A stretch of 64,000 nt of DNA from Reclinomonas americana ATCC 50394 (GCA_048213135.1 PS015010.1:1116001-1180000), one strand, 5' to 3'. Numbered from the stretch's first letter, positions 32,534 to 41,333 are shown. A program made the numbers and translations. The notes: generated by a model from the sequence alone, not told the origin.

Positions 32534-34360
32534 AATACCGTGCAGACTTCCTCCTTTTTCAAATAACCGGTCAATGGCTTTTTCCGTGGCCGGGTCTTTC
32601 AGTAAGGGTGGCGCATGATGGGGTTTGATGCGGGCATCCCATATCATAGGGCCGCGGCATCCCCAGTGCTTATGCTCTGTAAAAGGCCTTACCCCATAAA
32701 TGTCGTGCGAAGGATTGCAGCGGGTAAACGTGGCCCAGATGAAGTTGTTCATTTCCGCCGCTATAAAATCAGCGTCATCGCAAACCACCAGCAGGGCACA
32801 TTCCTGCAAGGCATCAAGGGTGTCGCTTAAGTGATGATCCAGGGATGACATCTCCTTTTTAGCGGTTTCCTCATCTGTATAAACCGGTAATTGAATGGCC
32901 ACTACACCCGGCATAGCCAGCGTGGTTTTGTAAGGCAGTTGCTGAACAGCCGCGGGAACGGTGTGGCAAAGCTCTCTTATTTTATCTCCATAAGCCGCCA
33001 GTACCACCTTACTGCCGCTGTTGAGCCCTGTGCCGGAATAATCCAGGGTATCGATGGTAGTATGGGTATGGAAATGCAGGTCGCGGTCGGTATGAATGCG
33101 CTCCCAGATGTATTGCAGGTATTCGCCAACGTTAGTTGTTGTGAGCCGGTTGCTGTCGTCGGCAGTAATGAAAAGAAATTTGGCCAGGCTCAATTGTCCC
33201 GTACCCAGTATCCTGCTGGCAATGGTGAGTATCTCTGCTGGTTGCCGGGTGGGTGAATAAGGCGTATAGCGTTCGCTGCCAACGGCGAGTAATAAAGGAT
33301 GAACGCCAGCCGCATCAACGGCGTGTACTTCTTTTACACCGGGTATCTCCCGTTGTATCGCAGAGCCGGTAATGGCGTGTATGAGCTGCCCGAAACTGGT
33401 GTCCTCCTGCGGTGGTCTGCCCACTACGGTAAAAGGCCATATCGCATTTCGGCGGGCATACACTTTGCGGATCTTCATTACCGGGAAATTGTGGGTAAGG
33501 CTGTAATAACCCAGGTGATCGCCGAAGGGCCCCTCGGGCTTGTTATCATTGGGATATACATCGCCGGTGATCACGAAGTCGGCATCGGAGCTGATCGCAT
33601 ACCCGTCCACGTAAGTATACCTGAACCGGCGCCCGCCCAGTACACCCGCGAAGGTCATTTCACTCACACCTTCCGGCAGGGGCATTACAGCAGATACGGT
33701 ATGTGCCGGCGGACCGCCAACGAATACGCTTACTTTCAGCGGCTGTCCTTTGGCATTGGCTTTGGATTGATGAACACCTATACCGCGGTGCAGCTGGTAA
33801 TGCAAACCGGCTTCCTTATCTTTTTCGTAAAAATTGCCCGACAGCTGTACGCGGTACATACCCAGGTTGGCGTGCATAATGCCCGGCTGGTCTATATCTT
33901 CTGTATACACCTGTGGCAGGGTAACGAAAGCGCCGCCGTCGTTGAGCCAGTGGTGTACCTGCGGCAGGTCGCTGAGTTGTATTTCTTCGAACAGCACCGG
34001 TTTGGAGAAAGGATTCTTTTTAGGGAGCGCCTTTAACGCGGCCAGGCCGGTATTGAAATTTTTAAAAGGATGTTTGATGGCCTTCATAGGGTCATTGCGC
34101 AGCTCGATGAGTTGCTGCACCGATGGCAGTGTATCGCGGAAGATGAAACGGCTCCTGTCGAGCGTGCCGAAGATATTGGATGCGGCCTGGTAGCGGCTGC
34201 CCTTTACCTTTTCAAATAAAATTGCCGGTCCGCCTGCTTCATGTACCCGCAGGTGTATGGCTGCCATCTCCAGGTAAGGGTTGACTTCCTCTTTAACCCG
34301 TACCAGCCGGCCGTTCTTTTCAAGATCGAGCAGACATGCTTCCAGTGATGAGTAGGCCAT
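32528..34360 (-). CDS. UbiD-family decarboxylase
   Basis: A 610-residue enzyme of the UbiD family, which uses prenylated FMN to decarboxylate unsaturated or aromatic acids. Motifs include GGPAILFEKVKG near residues 38-49, HRGIGVH near 188, PEGPFGDHLGYY near 285-296 (the conserved acidic active-site region) and GKV-like GVKEVHAVDAAG near 345. The substrate is not clear: menaquinone synthesis by the futalosine route and aromatic acid degradation both use relatives, and no UbiX or menaquinone gene is adjacent. A full -7 element (TAACTTTG) is directly upstream. Confidence 0.9.
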   Translation of the reverse strand: MAYSSLEACLLDLEKNGRLVRVKEEVNPYLEMAAIHLRVHEAGGPAILFEKVKGSRYQAASNIFGTLDRSRFIFRDTLPSVQQLIELRNDPMKAIKHPFKNFNTGLAALKALPKKNPFSKPVLFEEIQLSDLPQVHHWLNDGGAFVTLPQVYTEDIDQPGIMHANLGMYRVQLSGNFYEKDKEAGLHYQLHRGIGVHQSKANAKGQPLKVSVFVGGPPAHTVSAVMPLPEGVSEMTFAGVLGGRRFRYTYVDGYAISSDADFVITGDVYPNDNKPEGPFGDHLGYYSLTHNFPVMKIRKVYARRNAIWPFTVVGRPPQEDTSFGQLIHAITGSAIQREIPGVKEVHAVDAAGVHPLLLAVGSERYTPYSPTRQPAEILTIASRILGTGQLSLAKFLFITADDSNRLTTTNVGEYLQYIWERIHTDRDLHFHTHTTIDTLDYSGTGLNSGSKVVLAAYGDKIRELCHTVPAAVQQLPYKTTLAMPGVVAIQLPVYTDEETAKKEMSSLDHHLSDTLDALQECALLVVCDDADFIAAEMNNFIWATFTRCNPSHDIYGVRPFTEHKHWGCRGPMIWDARIKPHHAPPLLKDPATEKAIDRLFEKGGSLHGIL

Positions 34361-34376
34361 TGGTAAAAGTTTGCGG

Positions 34377-34384
34377 CAAAGTTA
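34377..34384 (-). promoter_or_regulatory. -7 element of the UbiD-family gene promoter
   Basis: TAACTTTG on the minus strand, 16 bases before the ATG at 34360, matching TAnnTTTG. The region where a TTTG would be expected lies in the adjoining repeat and has none at the standard spacing. Confidence 0.6.
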
Positions 34385-34390
34385 AGGCGT

Positions 34391-34750
34391 ATGCAAATGT
34401 GATGATGTGTGAATATGCGGATATGCGAATGTGATGATGAGCGGATGCTTGGTTGACTATTTACGATTGACGACAGACCACTGACTACCGTGCATCGCAT
34501 CATGTTCCGCAGGAACATTTGGTGGGCAAAAAAACGACATATCATGTTCCGTAGGAACATCTGGTGGGTAGACACGAGGATGAACAACATTTACGATGCG
34601 TTATGTTCCGGCGGGACATTTGGTGGGTATTGATAAAACGGAGGGTATTTGCGTGAGGGATAGCAGCGGAAAGCCCGGAGGGTGAGGTACGAGCCCGAGG
34701 ACTTGCAGCGCATAGCCCGACCCGCTACCGGCGGGGCACGCCCTACGTGA
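34391..34750 (+). repeat. Composite noncoding repeat, left copy (three REP-like hairpins plus GC-rich tail)
   Basis: In order: a GATGATG/GCGGATATGCG word tract (34391-34450), ACGATTGACGACAGACCACT (34463-34482), and three hairpins. Each hairpin is ATGTTCC, a 3-base loop and GGAACAT or GGGACAT, at 34502-34518, 34544-34560 and 34603-34619, each followed by a TTGGTGGG or CTGGTGGG tail. A GC-rich module (34651-34744) begins GCGTGAGGGATAGCAGCGGA and ends with a 31-base segment (34714-34744) identical, as reverse complement, to 35970-36000. The rest of the 453-base gap up to pdhB (34751-34813) shows nothing recognisable. A right copy in inverted orientation lies at 35965-36295. Confidence 0.85.
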
Positions 34751-34813
34751 GCCAATAGTCGTTAGTAATGAGTATTGAGTTAAGAGTTTAGCAGACTAAC
34801 GACCCGGTACCAA

Positions 34814-35797
34814 CTACTTCTTCAGGTACATCACTTCCTTCACCAGTTTAACCGTGCGGGGCACGTCGGGCAGGTAAGCGGCCACCAGGTTGGGGGCATA
34901 GTGCATGGGTGCGTCGGCAGAAGTAATCCTGCGGATGGGCGCATCCAGGTAATCAAAGCCTTCTTTTTGTATGCGGTAGCTGATCTCGGAAGATACGGAG
35001 GCGAAAGGCCATTGTTCTTCCACGATCACCAGGCGGTTGGTCTTTTTAACGCTTTCAAGAATAGTGAACCAGTCAAGCGGACGGATAGTAGCCACATCGA
35101 TCACCTCTGCTTCAATGCCTTCTTTGGCCAGTTCTTCCGCAGCGGCCAGTGCCACTTTCATCATTTTATTAAAGCTCACAATGGTAACATCCTTGCCGGG
35201 TCTTTTTACAAAACATTTACCAATGGGCAGCAGGTATTCTTCTTCCGGTACCTCGCCCTTATCGCCGTACATCACTTCACTCTCCATAAAAACGATCGGA
35301 TCATCGTCGCGGATAGCGCTTTTGAGCAGGCCTTTGGCATCGTAAGGGTTGGAAACAGAGATCACTTTAAGACCGGGAATATTAGCGTACAGTGCTTCAA
35401 AAGCGGTGGAGTGCTGGGCGCCGAGCTGACCTGCAGAGCCGTTGGGGCCGCGGAATACGATGGGGCAACCCACCTGTCCGCCGCTCATGGCCAGCATTTT
35501 GGAAGCGGTGTTCAGGATCTGGTCCAGCGGCAGTACCGCGAAGTTCCAGGTCATGAATTCAACAATGGGACGCAGACCGTTTTGTGCAGCGCCAACCGCA
35601 ATGGCGGCAAAACCCAGTTCCGCGATCGGAGTATCAATCACACGTTTTTCGCCAAACTCATCGAGCATGCCCTGGCTAACCTTGTAGGCGCCGTTATATT
35701 CGGCCACTTCTTCTCCCATTAAAAACACCCGTTCATCCCTCCTCATTTCTTCCTGCATGGCTTCCCTAAGGGCTTCTCTGAATGCAATCTGACGCAT
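34814..35797 (-). CDS. pdhB: Pyruvate dehydrogenase E1 component, beta subunit
   Basis: A 327-residue E1-beta subunit of the pyruvate dehydrogenase complex, partner of the PdhA encoded at 24722-25714. Typical segments: REALREAMQEEMRRDERVFLMGEEVAEYNGAYKVSQG at the N-terminus (read in parts), DTPIAELGFAAIAVGAA near residues 56-72, QLGAQHSTAFEALYANIPGLKV near 125-146 and EEQWPFASVSSEI near 262. It is a single-gene unit with a full-consensus promoter. It is bracketed on both sides by inverted copies of a composite repeat, which is unusual for a core metabolic gene. Confidence 0.95.
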   Translation of the reverse strand: MRQIAFREALREAMQEEMRRDERVFLMGEEVAEYNGAYKVSQGMLDEFGEKRVIDTPIAELGFAAIAVGAAQNGLRPIVEFMTWNFAVLPLDQILNTASKMLAMSGGQVGCPIVFRGPNGSAGQLGAQHSTAFEALYANIPGLKVISVSNPYDAKGLLKSAIRDDDPIVFMESEVMYGDKGEVPEEEYLLPIGKCFVKRPGKDVTIVSFNKMMKVALAAAEELAKEGIEAEVIDVATIRPLDWFTILESVKKTNRLVIVEEQWPFASVSSEISYRIQKEGFDYLDAPIRRITSADAPMHYAPNLVAAYLPDVPRTVKLVKEVMYLKK

Positions 35798-35859
35798 GTG
35801 TTGTTGGTTTTATCCGTTATTTTTTCTGATAATTGTTGATGATCCGCTGATAACGGCTG

Positions 35860-35891
35860 CAAATTTATTCGATCAGGGGCAGATGAGCAAA
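35860..35891 (-). promoter_or_regulatory. Consensus promoter of pdhB
   Basis: On the minus strand TTTG (35888-35891), a 20-base spacer, then TAAATTTG (35860-35867): a full match to the Bacteroidota promoter. The leader to the ATG at 35797 would be about 55 bases. Confidence 0.85.
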
Positions 35892-35964
35892 TCGAGTTTG
35901 GGAGGAGATGCGGGATGCAAGATGCCGGAGTCAGAGCTTCTTACTAAATACTAACTACTCACGA

Positions 35965-36295
35965 CTACCAGGGCGTGCCCCGCCGGTAGCGGGTCGGGCT
36001 GTCCGCTCCTACTCCTCCCGCCTCCGGCGGATGCGGGGTATCCGCTTCCATCCCTCACGCAAATGCCCACCGCCTATTGTTACCCACCAAATGTCCCGCC
36101 GGGACATAACGCATCGTAAATGTTGTTCACCATTGCGTGTCTACCCACCAGATGTTCCTCCGGAAAATGCTGCGATGCACGGTGGTAAGTGGCCTGTCGT
36201 CCGTCGTCCATAATTAATCGTAAATAGTAAACCCATCATCCGCATATTTTCAAATTCCCGCATCCGCACATCATCACATTCGCATATCCGCACAT
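35965..36295 (-). repeat. Composite noncoding repeat, right copy (inverted relative to the left copy)
   Basis: Read on the minus strand it repeats the module order of 34391-34750. First comes a GCGGATATGCGAATGTGATG word tract (about 36250-36295), then a GACGGACGACAGGCC word (about 36194-36209). A decayed hairpin (36152-36168) and a perfect hairpin ATGTCCC-GCC-GGGACAT (36091-36107) follow, each with a TTGGTGGGTA or CTGGTGGGTA tail. The GC-rich module (35970-36060) shares a 31-base exact match with the left copy. One hairpin of the left copy is missing and the GC-rich module carries an insertion of CCTCCGGCGG-type sequence. The rest of the 509-base gap (35892-35964) shows nothing recognisable. 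Confidence 0.85.
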
Positions 36296-36306
36296 TCACC
36301 CATCCA

Positions 36307-38130
36307 TCAATACCTTCCGCCCGTATCCGTCAGGCAACGAAGAAAGGCGATGATGTCCTGCTTTTCTTTACGGCTCAGTTTCAGGCTGTCGAATGCCAGG
36401 GTCTGATTGGGTGGCGCAATACCCAGGCCCTTTCCTCCCCCTTTGTCGTAAAAGTCCACCACTTCTTTCAGCGTGGCAAATATGCCATTGTGCATATAGG
36501 GTGCCGTTAATGCCACATTGCGCAGCAACGGTGTTTTAAAGGCATACATATGTACCGGGAAACCGGTGATGAGGAACCGGCCGGAGTCTTTGTCAGCCTG
36601 CGGGTGATGCGGATCGCTGTTGCCCGGTACGCCAATCACTTCACTTTCCGTGTAATAAAAACGCGGAGGTTTGGCTCCTCCAAAAAGCGGCATAAAATGA
36701 CAGGTGCCACATTTCGCTTTGCCCATGAACAGGTTGAAGCCATTGACTTCGGCGGGGTTCAAAACCTGGCTGCCCCGCATATGCCGGTCGAACCGGCTGT
36801 TGAGTGACACCAGGGTGCGTTCATAACAGGCAATGGCGTTGGCAATGTTGATGGCCGCGGCTTCGGGCCGGGCGCCGGGGTATACGGATTCGTACAATTC
36901 GCGGTATTCGTTGCTCGATATGATGGTTGAGGCGGCAGCGGCAGCGGAACCATGCATCTCTCCGTTGCTGTTGAGCACCTGCAGCACCTGTTCTTCGAGG
37001 TTGCGGCTGCGGCTGTCGTAAAACAGGTTCCTTTGCAGCGCCGCGTTCCAGAGCCCGGGTGCATTGCGGGGCAACGGCGAATGGCCGTCCAGCGCCAGGC
37101 TTACAGGAAGACCATCGGTAAAGGCTTTGGCGGGCTGGTGACAGGTGGCGCAGCTTCGCGTACCGTTTGCCGACAACAGCTTCTCAAAAAAAAGTTTACG
37201 TCCCAGTTCCGTTTTTTGGGATGATGAAGAAAAATCATCAAGGAAGCGGGCGGTACTGAAAGCGGTATCGCTGAACAGGCTGCCGTTCTTTTTGATGGCG
37301 CTGTAATAACGTCCCGAAGGATTGTCGGCCCAGTTGTTGAGCAGTTTGTACTGTCCTATACATTTCGCCAGCGGATCAAGGCATGCTTTGATGAACTGCA
37401 TACGGTTGAACCTGTTAAAATCAGTATGCAAGGAGAGGTATTGTATCGATTGCTGGTATACAAGCGTCCATTGTTTTGCCAGTTGCGGGGCTTTGTTTTT
37501 TATTACTTCTTTGTACTGCTCCAATATCTGCTCCACACCTTGCAATGCGGCGGTGCACTCCGGCAGGGCCTGCCCGGCCGCCTGGGAGTCGAACCCGGTT
37601 ATGCCAAGGGCGGTTACACGATAGAGTTCTTCCATGCAGGCGTCGAAAATATTAGCGTCGGTAAAGGCAAAAGACGGGTCAATTCCGGGCAGTTCACGGG
37701 CATAACGCAGCAGTTCAGCGGTTTGGTTTTGCAATTGTAGCGCCTGGGCGGGATCGTATTCCGGGAAGATCAGGTTCTCAATCACCTGCATGCCTGAGGG
37801 TTCCTGCGCCGGTATATCGGGCTCTTCTTCTTTAAAAGCGGGTATAGGTGGGCCATTCAGCCGTGAAGCGTGAAAGTCGAAATAGTATTCCACGATGGTT
37901 TCCATGTATTTGTAGGCCAGTCTTGCAGCAATAAAGGCAGACCTTATTTTTTTGAGATCGCCGGACAGCACAGCAGATTGCAGTATTTCACACTTCGAAA
38001 TGAAGAACCGGCATTGCCCTATGTAAGCTTTCCTTACTTCTGTTGCGGGCTCCCGCGGTGGGTCAGACCAGAAGGCGAAGGAAGCCGTAAGGATAAAAAG
38101 CAGCAGCAGTATGGTAAAGGTCCGGCACAT
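36307..38130 (-). CDS. Di-heme cytochrome c peroxidase with N-terminal helical (imelysin-like) domain
   Basis: A 607-residue exported protein. The second half (from about residue 290) is a MauG/CcpA-type di-heme peroxidase with CATCH near residue 325 and CGTCH near 473, followed by YMHNGIFATLKEVVDFYDKGGG (axial Met and conserved loop, read in part). The first half is helical, with GMQVIENLIFPE near 135 and GITGFDSQ near 182, reminiscent of imelysin-like domains; this is inference. ATG 38130 starts a signal peptide (ILLLLFILTASFAFW); the frame is open 4 codons further to a TTG. A paralogue with the same layout lies at 41334-43166. Confidence 0.87.
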   Translation of the reverse strand: MCRTFTILLLLFILTASFAFWSDPPREPATEVRKAYIGQCRFFISKCEILQSAVLSGDLKKIRSAFIAARLAYKYMETIVEYYFDFHASRLNGPPIPAFKEEEPDIPAQEPSGMQVIENLIFPEYDPAQALQLQNQTAELLRYARELPGIDPSFAFTDANIFDACMEELYRVTALGITGFDSQAAGQALPECTAALQGVEQILEQYKEVIKNKAPQLAKQWTLVYQQSIQYLSLHTDFNRFNRMQFIKACLDPLAKCIGQYKLLNNWADNPSGRYYSAIKKNGSLFSDTAFSTARFLDDFSSSSQKTELGRKLFFEKLLSANGTRSCATCHQPAKAFTDGLPVSLALDGHSPLPRNAPGLWNAALQRNLFYDSRSRNLEEQVLQVLNSNGEMHGSAAAAASTIISSNEYRELYESVYPGARPEAAAINIANAIACYERTLVSLNSRFDRHMRGSQVLNPAEVNGFNLFMGKAKCGTCHFMPLFGGAKPPRFYYTESEVIGVPGNSDPHHPQADKDSGRFLITGFPVHMYAFKTPLLRNVALTAPYMHNGIFATLKEVVDFYDKGGGKGLGIAPPNQTLAFDSLKLSRKEKQDIIAFLRCLTDTGGRY

Positions 38131-38212
38131 GGTTAAGTACAAAACGGTGCAGCCTGCAAAGAATTGTGTAGTTTAAGGGTCGCGGGCATCTGTTGTTCAA
38201 CCAAAATCATTA

Positions 38213-38605
38213 ATGATGAAATCTTTTCCTTTTCTTAGTTACAACACCACCGGGGGTATATTACGTGTGGTGACCGGTTTATTACTGGCGGCGCATGGCA
38301 GCATCCGTATGTATGCCGGCACTGTTGGCGATTTCGGCGGTTTTCTTCATAGCAAGGGGCTGCCTGCTGGAACGGCCATTGCCTGGACGCTTACCCTGGT
38401 GGAGATACTTGGAGGCATATTGCTGGCCGCCGGGCTTTTCCGGCGCTGGCTGGCTGCTTTTTTTATTATTGAGTTACTGGCAGGCATCGTCCTGGTACAT
38501 GCGCAAAATGGCTGGTTTGTGGTAGGTTACCAGTCGGGCGGTGTGGAGTACAGTGTATTGCTGATTGTTTGTCTGGTGCATGTGGCTTCGGGTGGAAGAA
38601 AATGA
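38213..38605 (+). CDS. DoxX-family membrane protein
   Basis: A 130-residue membrane protein with four helices and the DoxX pattern: GGILRVVTGLLLAAHGSIRMYAG near residues 14-36, FLHSKGLPAGTAIAWTLTLVEILGGILLAAGLF (about 44-76, read in parts) and a C-terminal YSVLLIVCLVHVA. DoxX proteins are linked to thiosulfate:quinone oxidation in archaea and to redox-stress complexes elsewhere, but the role of short bacterial members is open. Its TGA stop is the first part of the MITE-like element that follows. Confidence 0.87.
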   Translation: MMKSFPFLSYNTTGGILRVVTGLLLAAHGSIRMYAGTVGDFGGFLHSKGLPAGTAIAWTLTLVEILGGILLAAGLFRRWLAAFFIIELLAGIVLVHAQNGWFVVGYQSGGVEYSVLLIVCLVHVASGGRK

Positions 38606-38817
38606 GGTTGACATCTCAGAAGGTATCCCCCCAAAGCGCCCGAAAAAGGTTGACATCTACAGAAATCTTATTTAAACTAAATAATTAATAAAGTGAATCT
38701 ATTTTATTAACAATCAAATTTTTAATTGTTTTGCTATCATTTTGTTAGGCGTGATTAAATCAAAATAAAAGGATGACATCTACAATAAGATGTCATCCTT
38801 AAACAAGATGTCAACCT
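38605..38817. mobile_element. MITE-like AT-rich element with 12-base inverted ends
   Basis: Perfect 12-base ends, AGGTTGACATCT (38605-38616) and AGATGTCAACCT (38806-38817), enclose 213 bases. The core is far richer in A and T than any neighbour. A second internal copy of the left end lies at 38647-38658, and a related hairpin (AAGGATGACATCT, loop ACAATA, its complement) at 38769-38800. No open frame is present. It sits exactly between two convergent stop codons, and no target duplication is evident. It may be a non-autonomous mobile element, an insertion-sequence remnant, or an elaborate shared terminator. Confidence 0.6.
38769..38800. terminator. 13-base perfect hairpin inside the MITE-like element
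   Basis: AAGGATGACATCT and its exact complement around a six-base loop. Flanking A-rich and T-poor sequence on either side makes it only a moderate intrinsic terminator, but it lies where the convergent DoxX and TlpA-like genes would both need one. Confidence 0.55.
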
Positions 38818-38821
38818 GTTA

Positions 38822-39928
38822 TTACGGCATCAACTCCGCCAGCTTATCGGTCAGTTTTTTCCCAAAAAGATTCTTGGCAACAATCCTCCCTTCTTTGTCG
38901 AGCAGGAGGTTGGATGGGATGGCTTTAATATAATATTGTTCGGAAGTTGAATTCTTCCAGCCCTGGAGGTCACTAATCTGCTTCCATACCAGCCCGTCGT
39001 CGTTAATGGCTTTTTTCCACCTGGCTTTTCCTTTTTCAGTATCGTAGGATACGCCGAGTATGTCAAATCCCTTGTCTTTGTAAGCATTATACGCTTTTAC
39101 AATATTGGGGTTCTCCTTACGGCAGGGACCACACCAACTGGCCCAGAAATCAACAAGGATATATTTACCGCGAAGAGATGACAGGCTCAGGTCATTACCC
39201 AGGGTATCTTTTTGCCTGATATCCGGCGCCACCTGCCCTATGGCCACGGTTTTGTATATGTCCAGCATTTTTTTCACATTCATACCATTGCCTGAACTTT
39301 TTACAGCCGCGGTCAATGCATTGTACAATGGCTCTACTTCAGAAGCTTCAGCATAATAACCAAAGTTCTCTTCAATAGCCATAGCACTCCTCAGGCTGCC
39401 GGGATGCGCCAGCACAAATTCACGTATATACCTTCTTTTGGCTTCCGTCAGTGCATTTTCCACTGCATCAAGACTGTCAAGTGTTGCCTGATCCTTGGCT
39501 TCCTCAGCTTTGCTGTAAGCTTTACTGAAATCATCTTCCCTCGCGGTCATGGGTTTCAGGAATTGAGTCAACTGGCGATCATCGTCATTAAGGACAGAAC
39601 CGCCCACAGCCAGTTCTTTCATCTTATCCCCTGTTCCGCTGATGACCAGGTTACCGGGCTCTACATAAAACCGCAGGTAATCCTGCTTGCGGTCTTTCAG
39701 GCTCAGGATGCCTGTCTGTGGTTTTTGTACAAAACCGCTGAATTTGAATTTGCCTTTCGACAGGGTAACGGAGTCCTTTTTAACGCCGTTCTCACTGTAA
39801 ACACTAAGGTATACCATACCGGTCTTTACATTGTCGAGTTTACCGCTTACGGTATAGGCGGAATCGGAGGTTTGTGCCATAATACTGCCGGCAGGGAAGA
39901 GTGCCAGCAACAAGGAGAGAGATTTCAT
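38822..39928 (-). CDS. TlpA-like thioredoxin protein with DUF4369 domain
   Basis: A 368-residue exported protein. It has a signal peptide (1-18, ending IMAQ), a DUF4369 beta-domain (about 22-125; YTVSGKLDNVKTGMVYLSV), a helical linker, and a C-terminal thioredoxin fold with VDFWASWCGPCRKENPN near residues 262-278 and the cis-Pro segment AIPSNLLLDKEGR near 334-346. It probably works as a periplasmic thiol-disulfide reductase, as in many Bacteroidota. ATG 39928 is chosen because it begins the signal peptide and a TATCTTGC -7-like element lies about 20 bases upstream; the frame extends to 40009. Confidence 0.9.
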   Translation of the reverse strand: MKSLSLLLALFPAGSIMAQTSDSAYTVSGKLDNVKTGMVYLSVYSENGVKKDSVTLSKGKFKFSGFVQKPQTGILSLKDRKQDYLRFYVEPGNLVISGTGDKMKELAVGGSVLNDDDRQLTQFLKPMTAREDDFSKAYSKAEEAKDQATLDSLDAVENALTEAKRRYIREFVLAHPGSLRSAMAIEENFGYYAEASEVEPLYNALTAAVKSSGNGMNVKKMLDIYKTVAIGQVAPDIRQKDTLGNDLSLSSLRGKYILVDFWASWCGPCRKENPNIVKAYNAYKDKGFDILGVSYDTEKGKARWKKAINDDGLVWKQISDLQGWKNSTSEQYYIKAIPSNLLLDKEGRIVAKNLFGKKLTDKLAELMP

Positions 39929-40010
39929 TGAATTTGCGTTTTGCTTCCGCAAGATACTGGAATGATACTGATACACTTTACCATTCATGGAACATTTATC
40001 CACGGGCAAT

Positions 40011-40036
40011 AAAAAAACGGTCCTTTCCGGGACCGG
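40011..40036 (-). terminator. Terminator of the thiolase gene
   Basis: On the minus strand CGGTCC, loop CGGAAA, GGACCG, followed by seven T (plus-strand A at 40011-40017). It lies 24 bases after the thiolase stop. Confidence 0.9.
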
Positions 40037-40059
40037 TCGCCATCATATATAATAGTATC

Positions 40060-41241
40060 TTATTGTAAATTCTCGATCACCATAGCACTGGCACCACCGC
40101 CACCGTTGCAAATACCGGCAGCTCCGTACCTGGCATTGTTTTGCTTCAGTACATTAATGAGTGTTACAATGATGCGGGCTCCGCTGGCTCCCAAAGGATG
40201 ACCCAGCGAAACAGCGCCGCCATTTACATTCACTTTGGCGGGATCCAGTTTCATCCTGCGGCTGTTCTCAATACCTACCACGCTGAATGCTTCATTCAAT
40301 TCCCAGTAGCTGATGTCTTCCATCTTCAATCCTGCTTTTTCCACTGCTTTAGGAACGGCGATTGCTGGAGTGGTAGTAAACCATTCAGGGGCTTGTTCGG
40401 CATCGGCATAAGACACGATGCGGGCCAGTGGTTTCAGTCCGAGTTCCTGGGCTTTATCGGCACTCATCAGCACCAGCGCTGCAGCGCCGTCGTTCATCGT
40501 GCTGGCATTGGCTGCGGTTACGGTACCGTCTTTTACAAAAGCGCCTTTCAGTTCCGGTATCTTGTCAAACTTTACATTAAAGGGTTCTTCGTCTTTTGCG
40601 AACAGCACGGGATCGCCTTTGCGCTGGGGAATCTCAACCGGTACGATCTCGTTCTCAAAACGGCCGTCGTTAACGGCTGCCTGTGAACGTTTGTAGCTTT
40701 CAATAGCAAATGCATCCTGGTCTTCACGGCTCACACCGCAGGTGGAGGCACACATTTCAGCGGCATTACCCATGGCTTTACCATCATATACGTCGGTCAG
40801 ACCGTCCTTTGCCAATCCATCTATCAAATTGACATTGCCATATTTATTGCCCCAGCGAACCGCATCGCTGTAAAACGGCACATTGCTCATACTTTCCATA
40901 CCGCCGGCTACCACAATGTCAGCGTCACCGAGCATGATACTCTGCGCTGCCTGCGAAATGGCTTTCATGCCGCTGGCGCATACCTTATTTACGGTAGTGC
41001 AGTTCACTTCATTGGGCAGACCAGCAAATTTAGCTGCCTGGCGGGCGGGTGCCTGGCCCAGGTTGGCTTGTATTACGCAGCCCATCAGTACATCATTTAC
41101 CTGTTCGGGTTGTATACCGGCTTTGGCAATGGCGCCTTTAATGGCTGTGGCCCCTAATTGTGTTGCGGAAAAACCTTTTAAGCTGCCGCCAAAACTGCCC
41201 ATAGGCGTACGTACGGCTGAAACAATAACTACTTCTTTCAT
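40060..41241 (-). CDS. Acetyl-CoA C-acyltransferase (thiolase)
   Basis: A 393-residue type II thiolase, which joins or cleaves acyl-CoA with acetyl-CoA. Seen here: [18 protein letters not shown] at the start, the acyl-accepting Cys in [12 protein letters not shown] near residue 88, the GG-Met-SMSN stretch ([13 protein letters not shown]), the histidine in [13 protein letters not shown] near 348 and the second cysteine in [12 protein letters not shown] near 379. It may serve acetoacetyl-CoA formation or beta-oxidation; no other beta-oxidation gene is adjacent. ATG 41241 is supported by a perfect -7 element 22 bases upstream. Confidence 0.95.
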   Translation of the reverse strand: MKEVVIVSAVRTPMGSFGGSLKGFSATQLGATAIKGAIAKAGIQPEQVNDVLMGCVIQANLGQAPARQAAKFAGLPNEVNCTTVNKVCASGMKAISQAAQSIMLGDADIVVAGGMESMSNVPFYSDAVRWGNKYGNVNLIDGLAKDGLTDVYDGKAMGNAAEMCASTCGVSREDQDAFAIESYKRSQAAVNDGRFENEIVPVEIPQRKGDPVLFAKDEEPFNVKFDKIPELKGAFVKDGTVTAANASTMNDGAAALVLMSADKAQELGLKPLARIVSYADAEQAPEWFTTTPAIAVPKAVEKAGLKMEDISYWELNEAFSVVGIENSRRMKLDPAKVNVNGGAVSLGHPLGASGARIIVTLINVLKQNNARYGAAGICNGGGGASAMVIENLQ

Positions 41242-41263
41242 TTGGTGCAATTCGTTTAGGGTG

Positions 41264-41271
41264 CAAAGGTA
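41264..41271 (-). promoter_or_regulatory. -7 element of the thiolase promoter
   Basis: TACCTTTG on the minus strand, a full match. A TTC, not TTG, lies 21 bases upstream, so the -33 element is weak. Confidence 0.65.
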
Positions 41272-41333
41272 AGCAATTGCTTATTGATGGTTGAATATTG
41301 GATACGGATGGTTGAATATTTCAGTAATACCGG

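Noticed and set aside
33299-34036. A 245-codon plus-strand frame opposite the UbiD-family gene
   Set aside because: Shadow of a conserved enzyme; no start context or motif.
34502-34619. CRISPR-like reading of the three spaced hairpins
   Set aside because: Only three units, unequal spacing (42 and 59 bases), palindromic repeats shorter than typical CRISPR repeats and no cas gene nearby.
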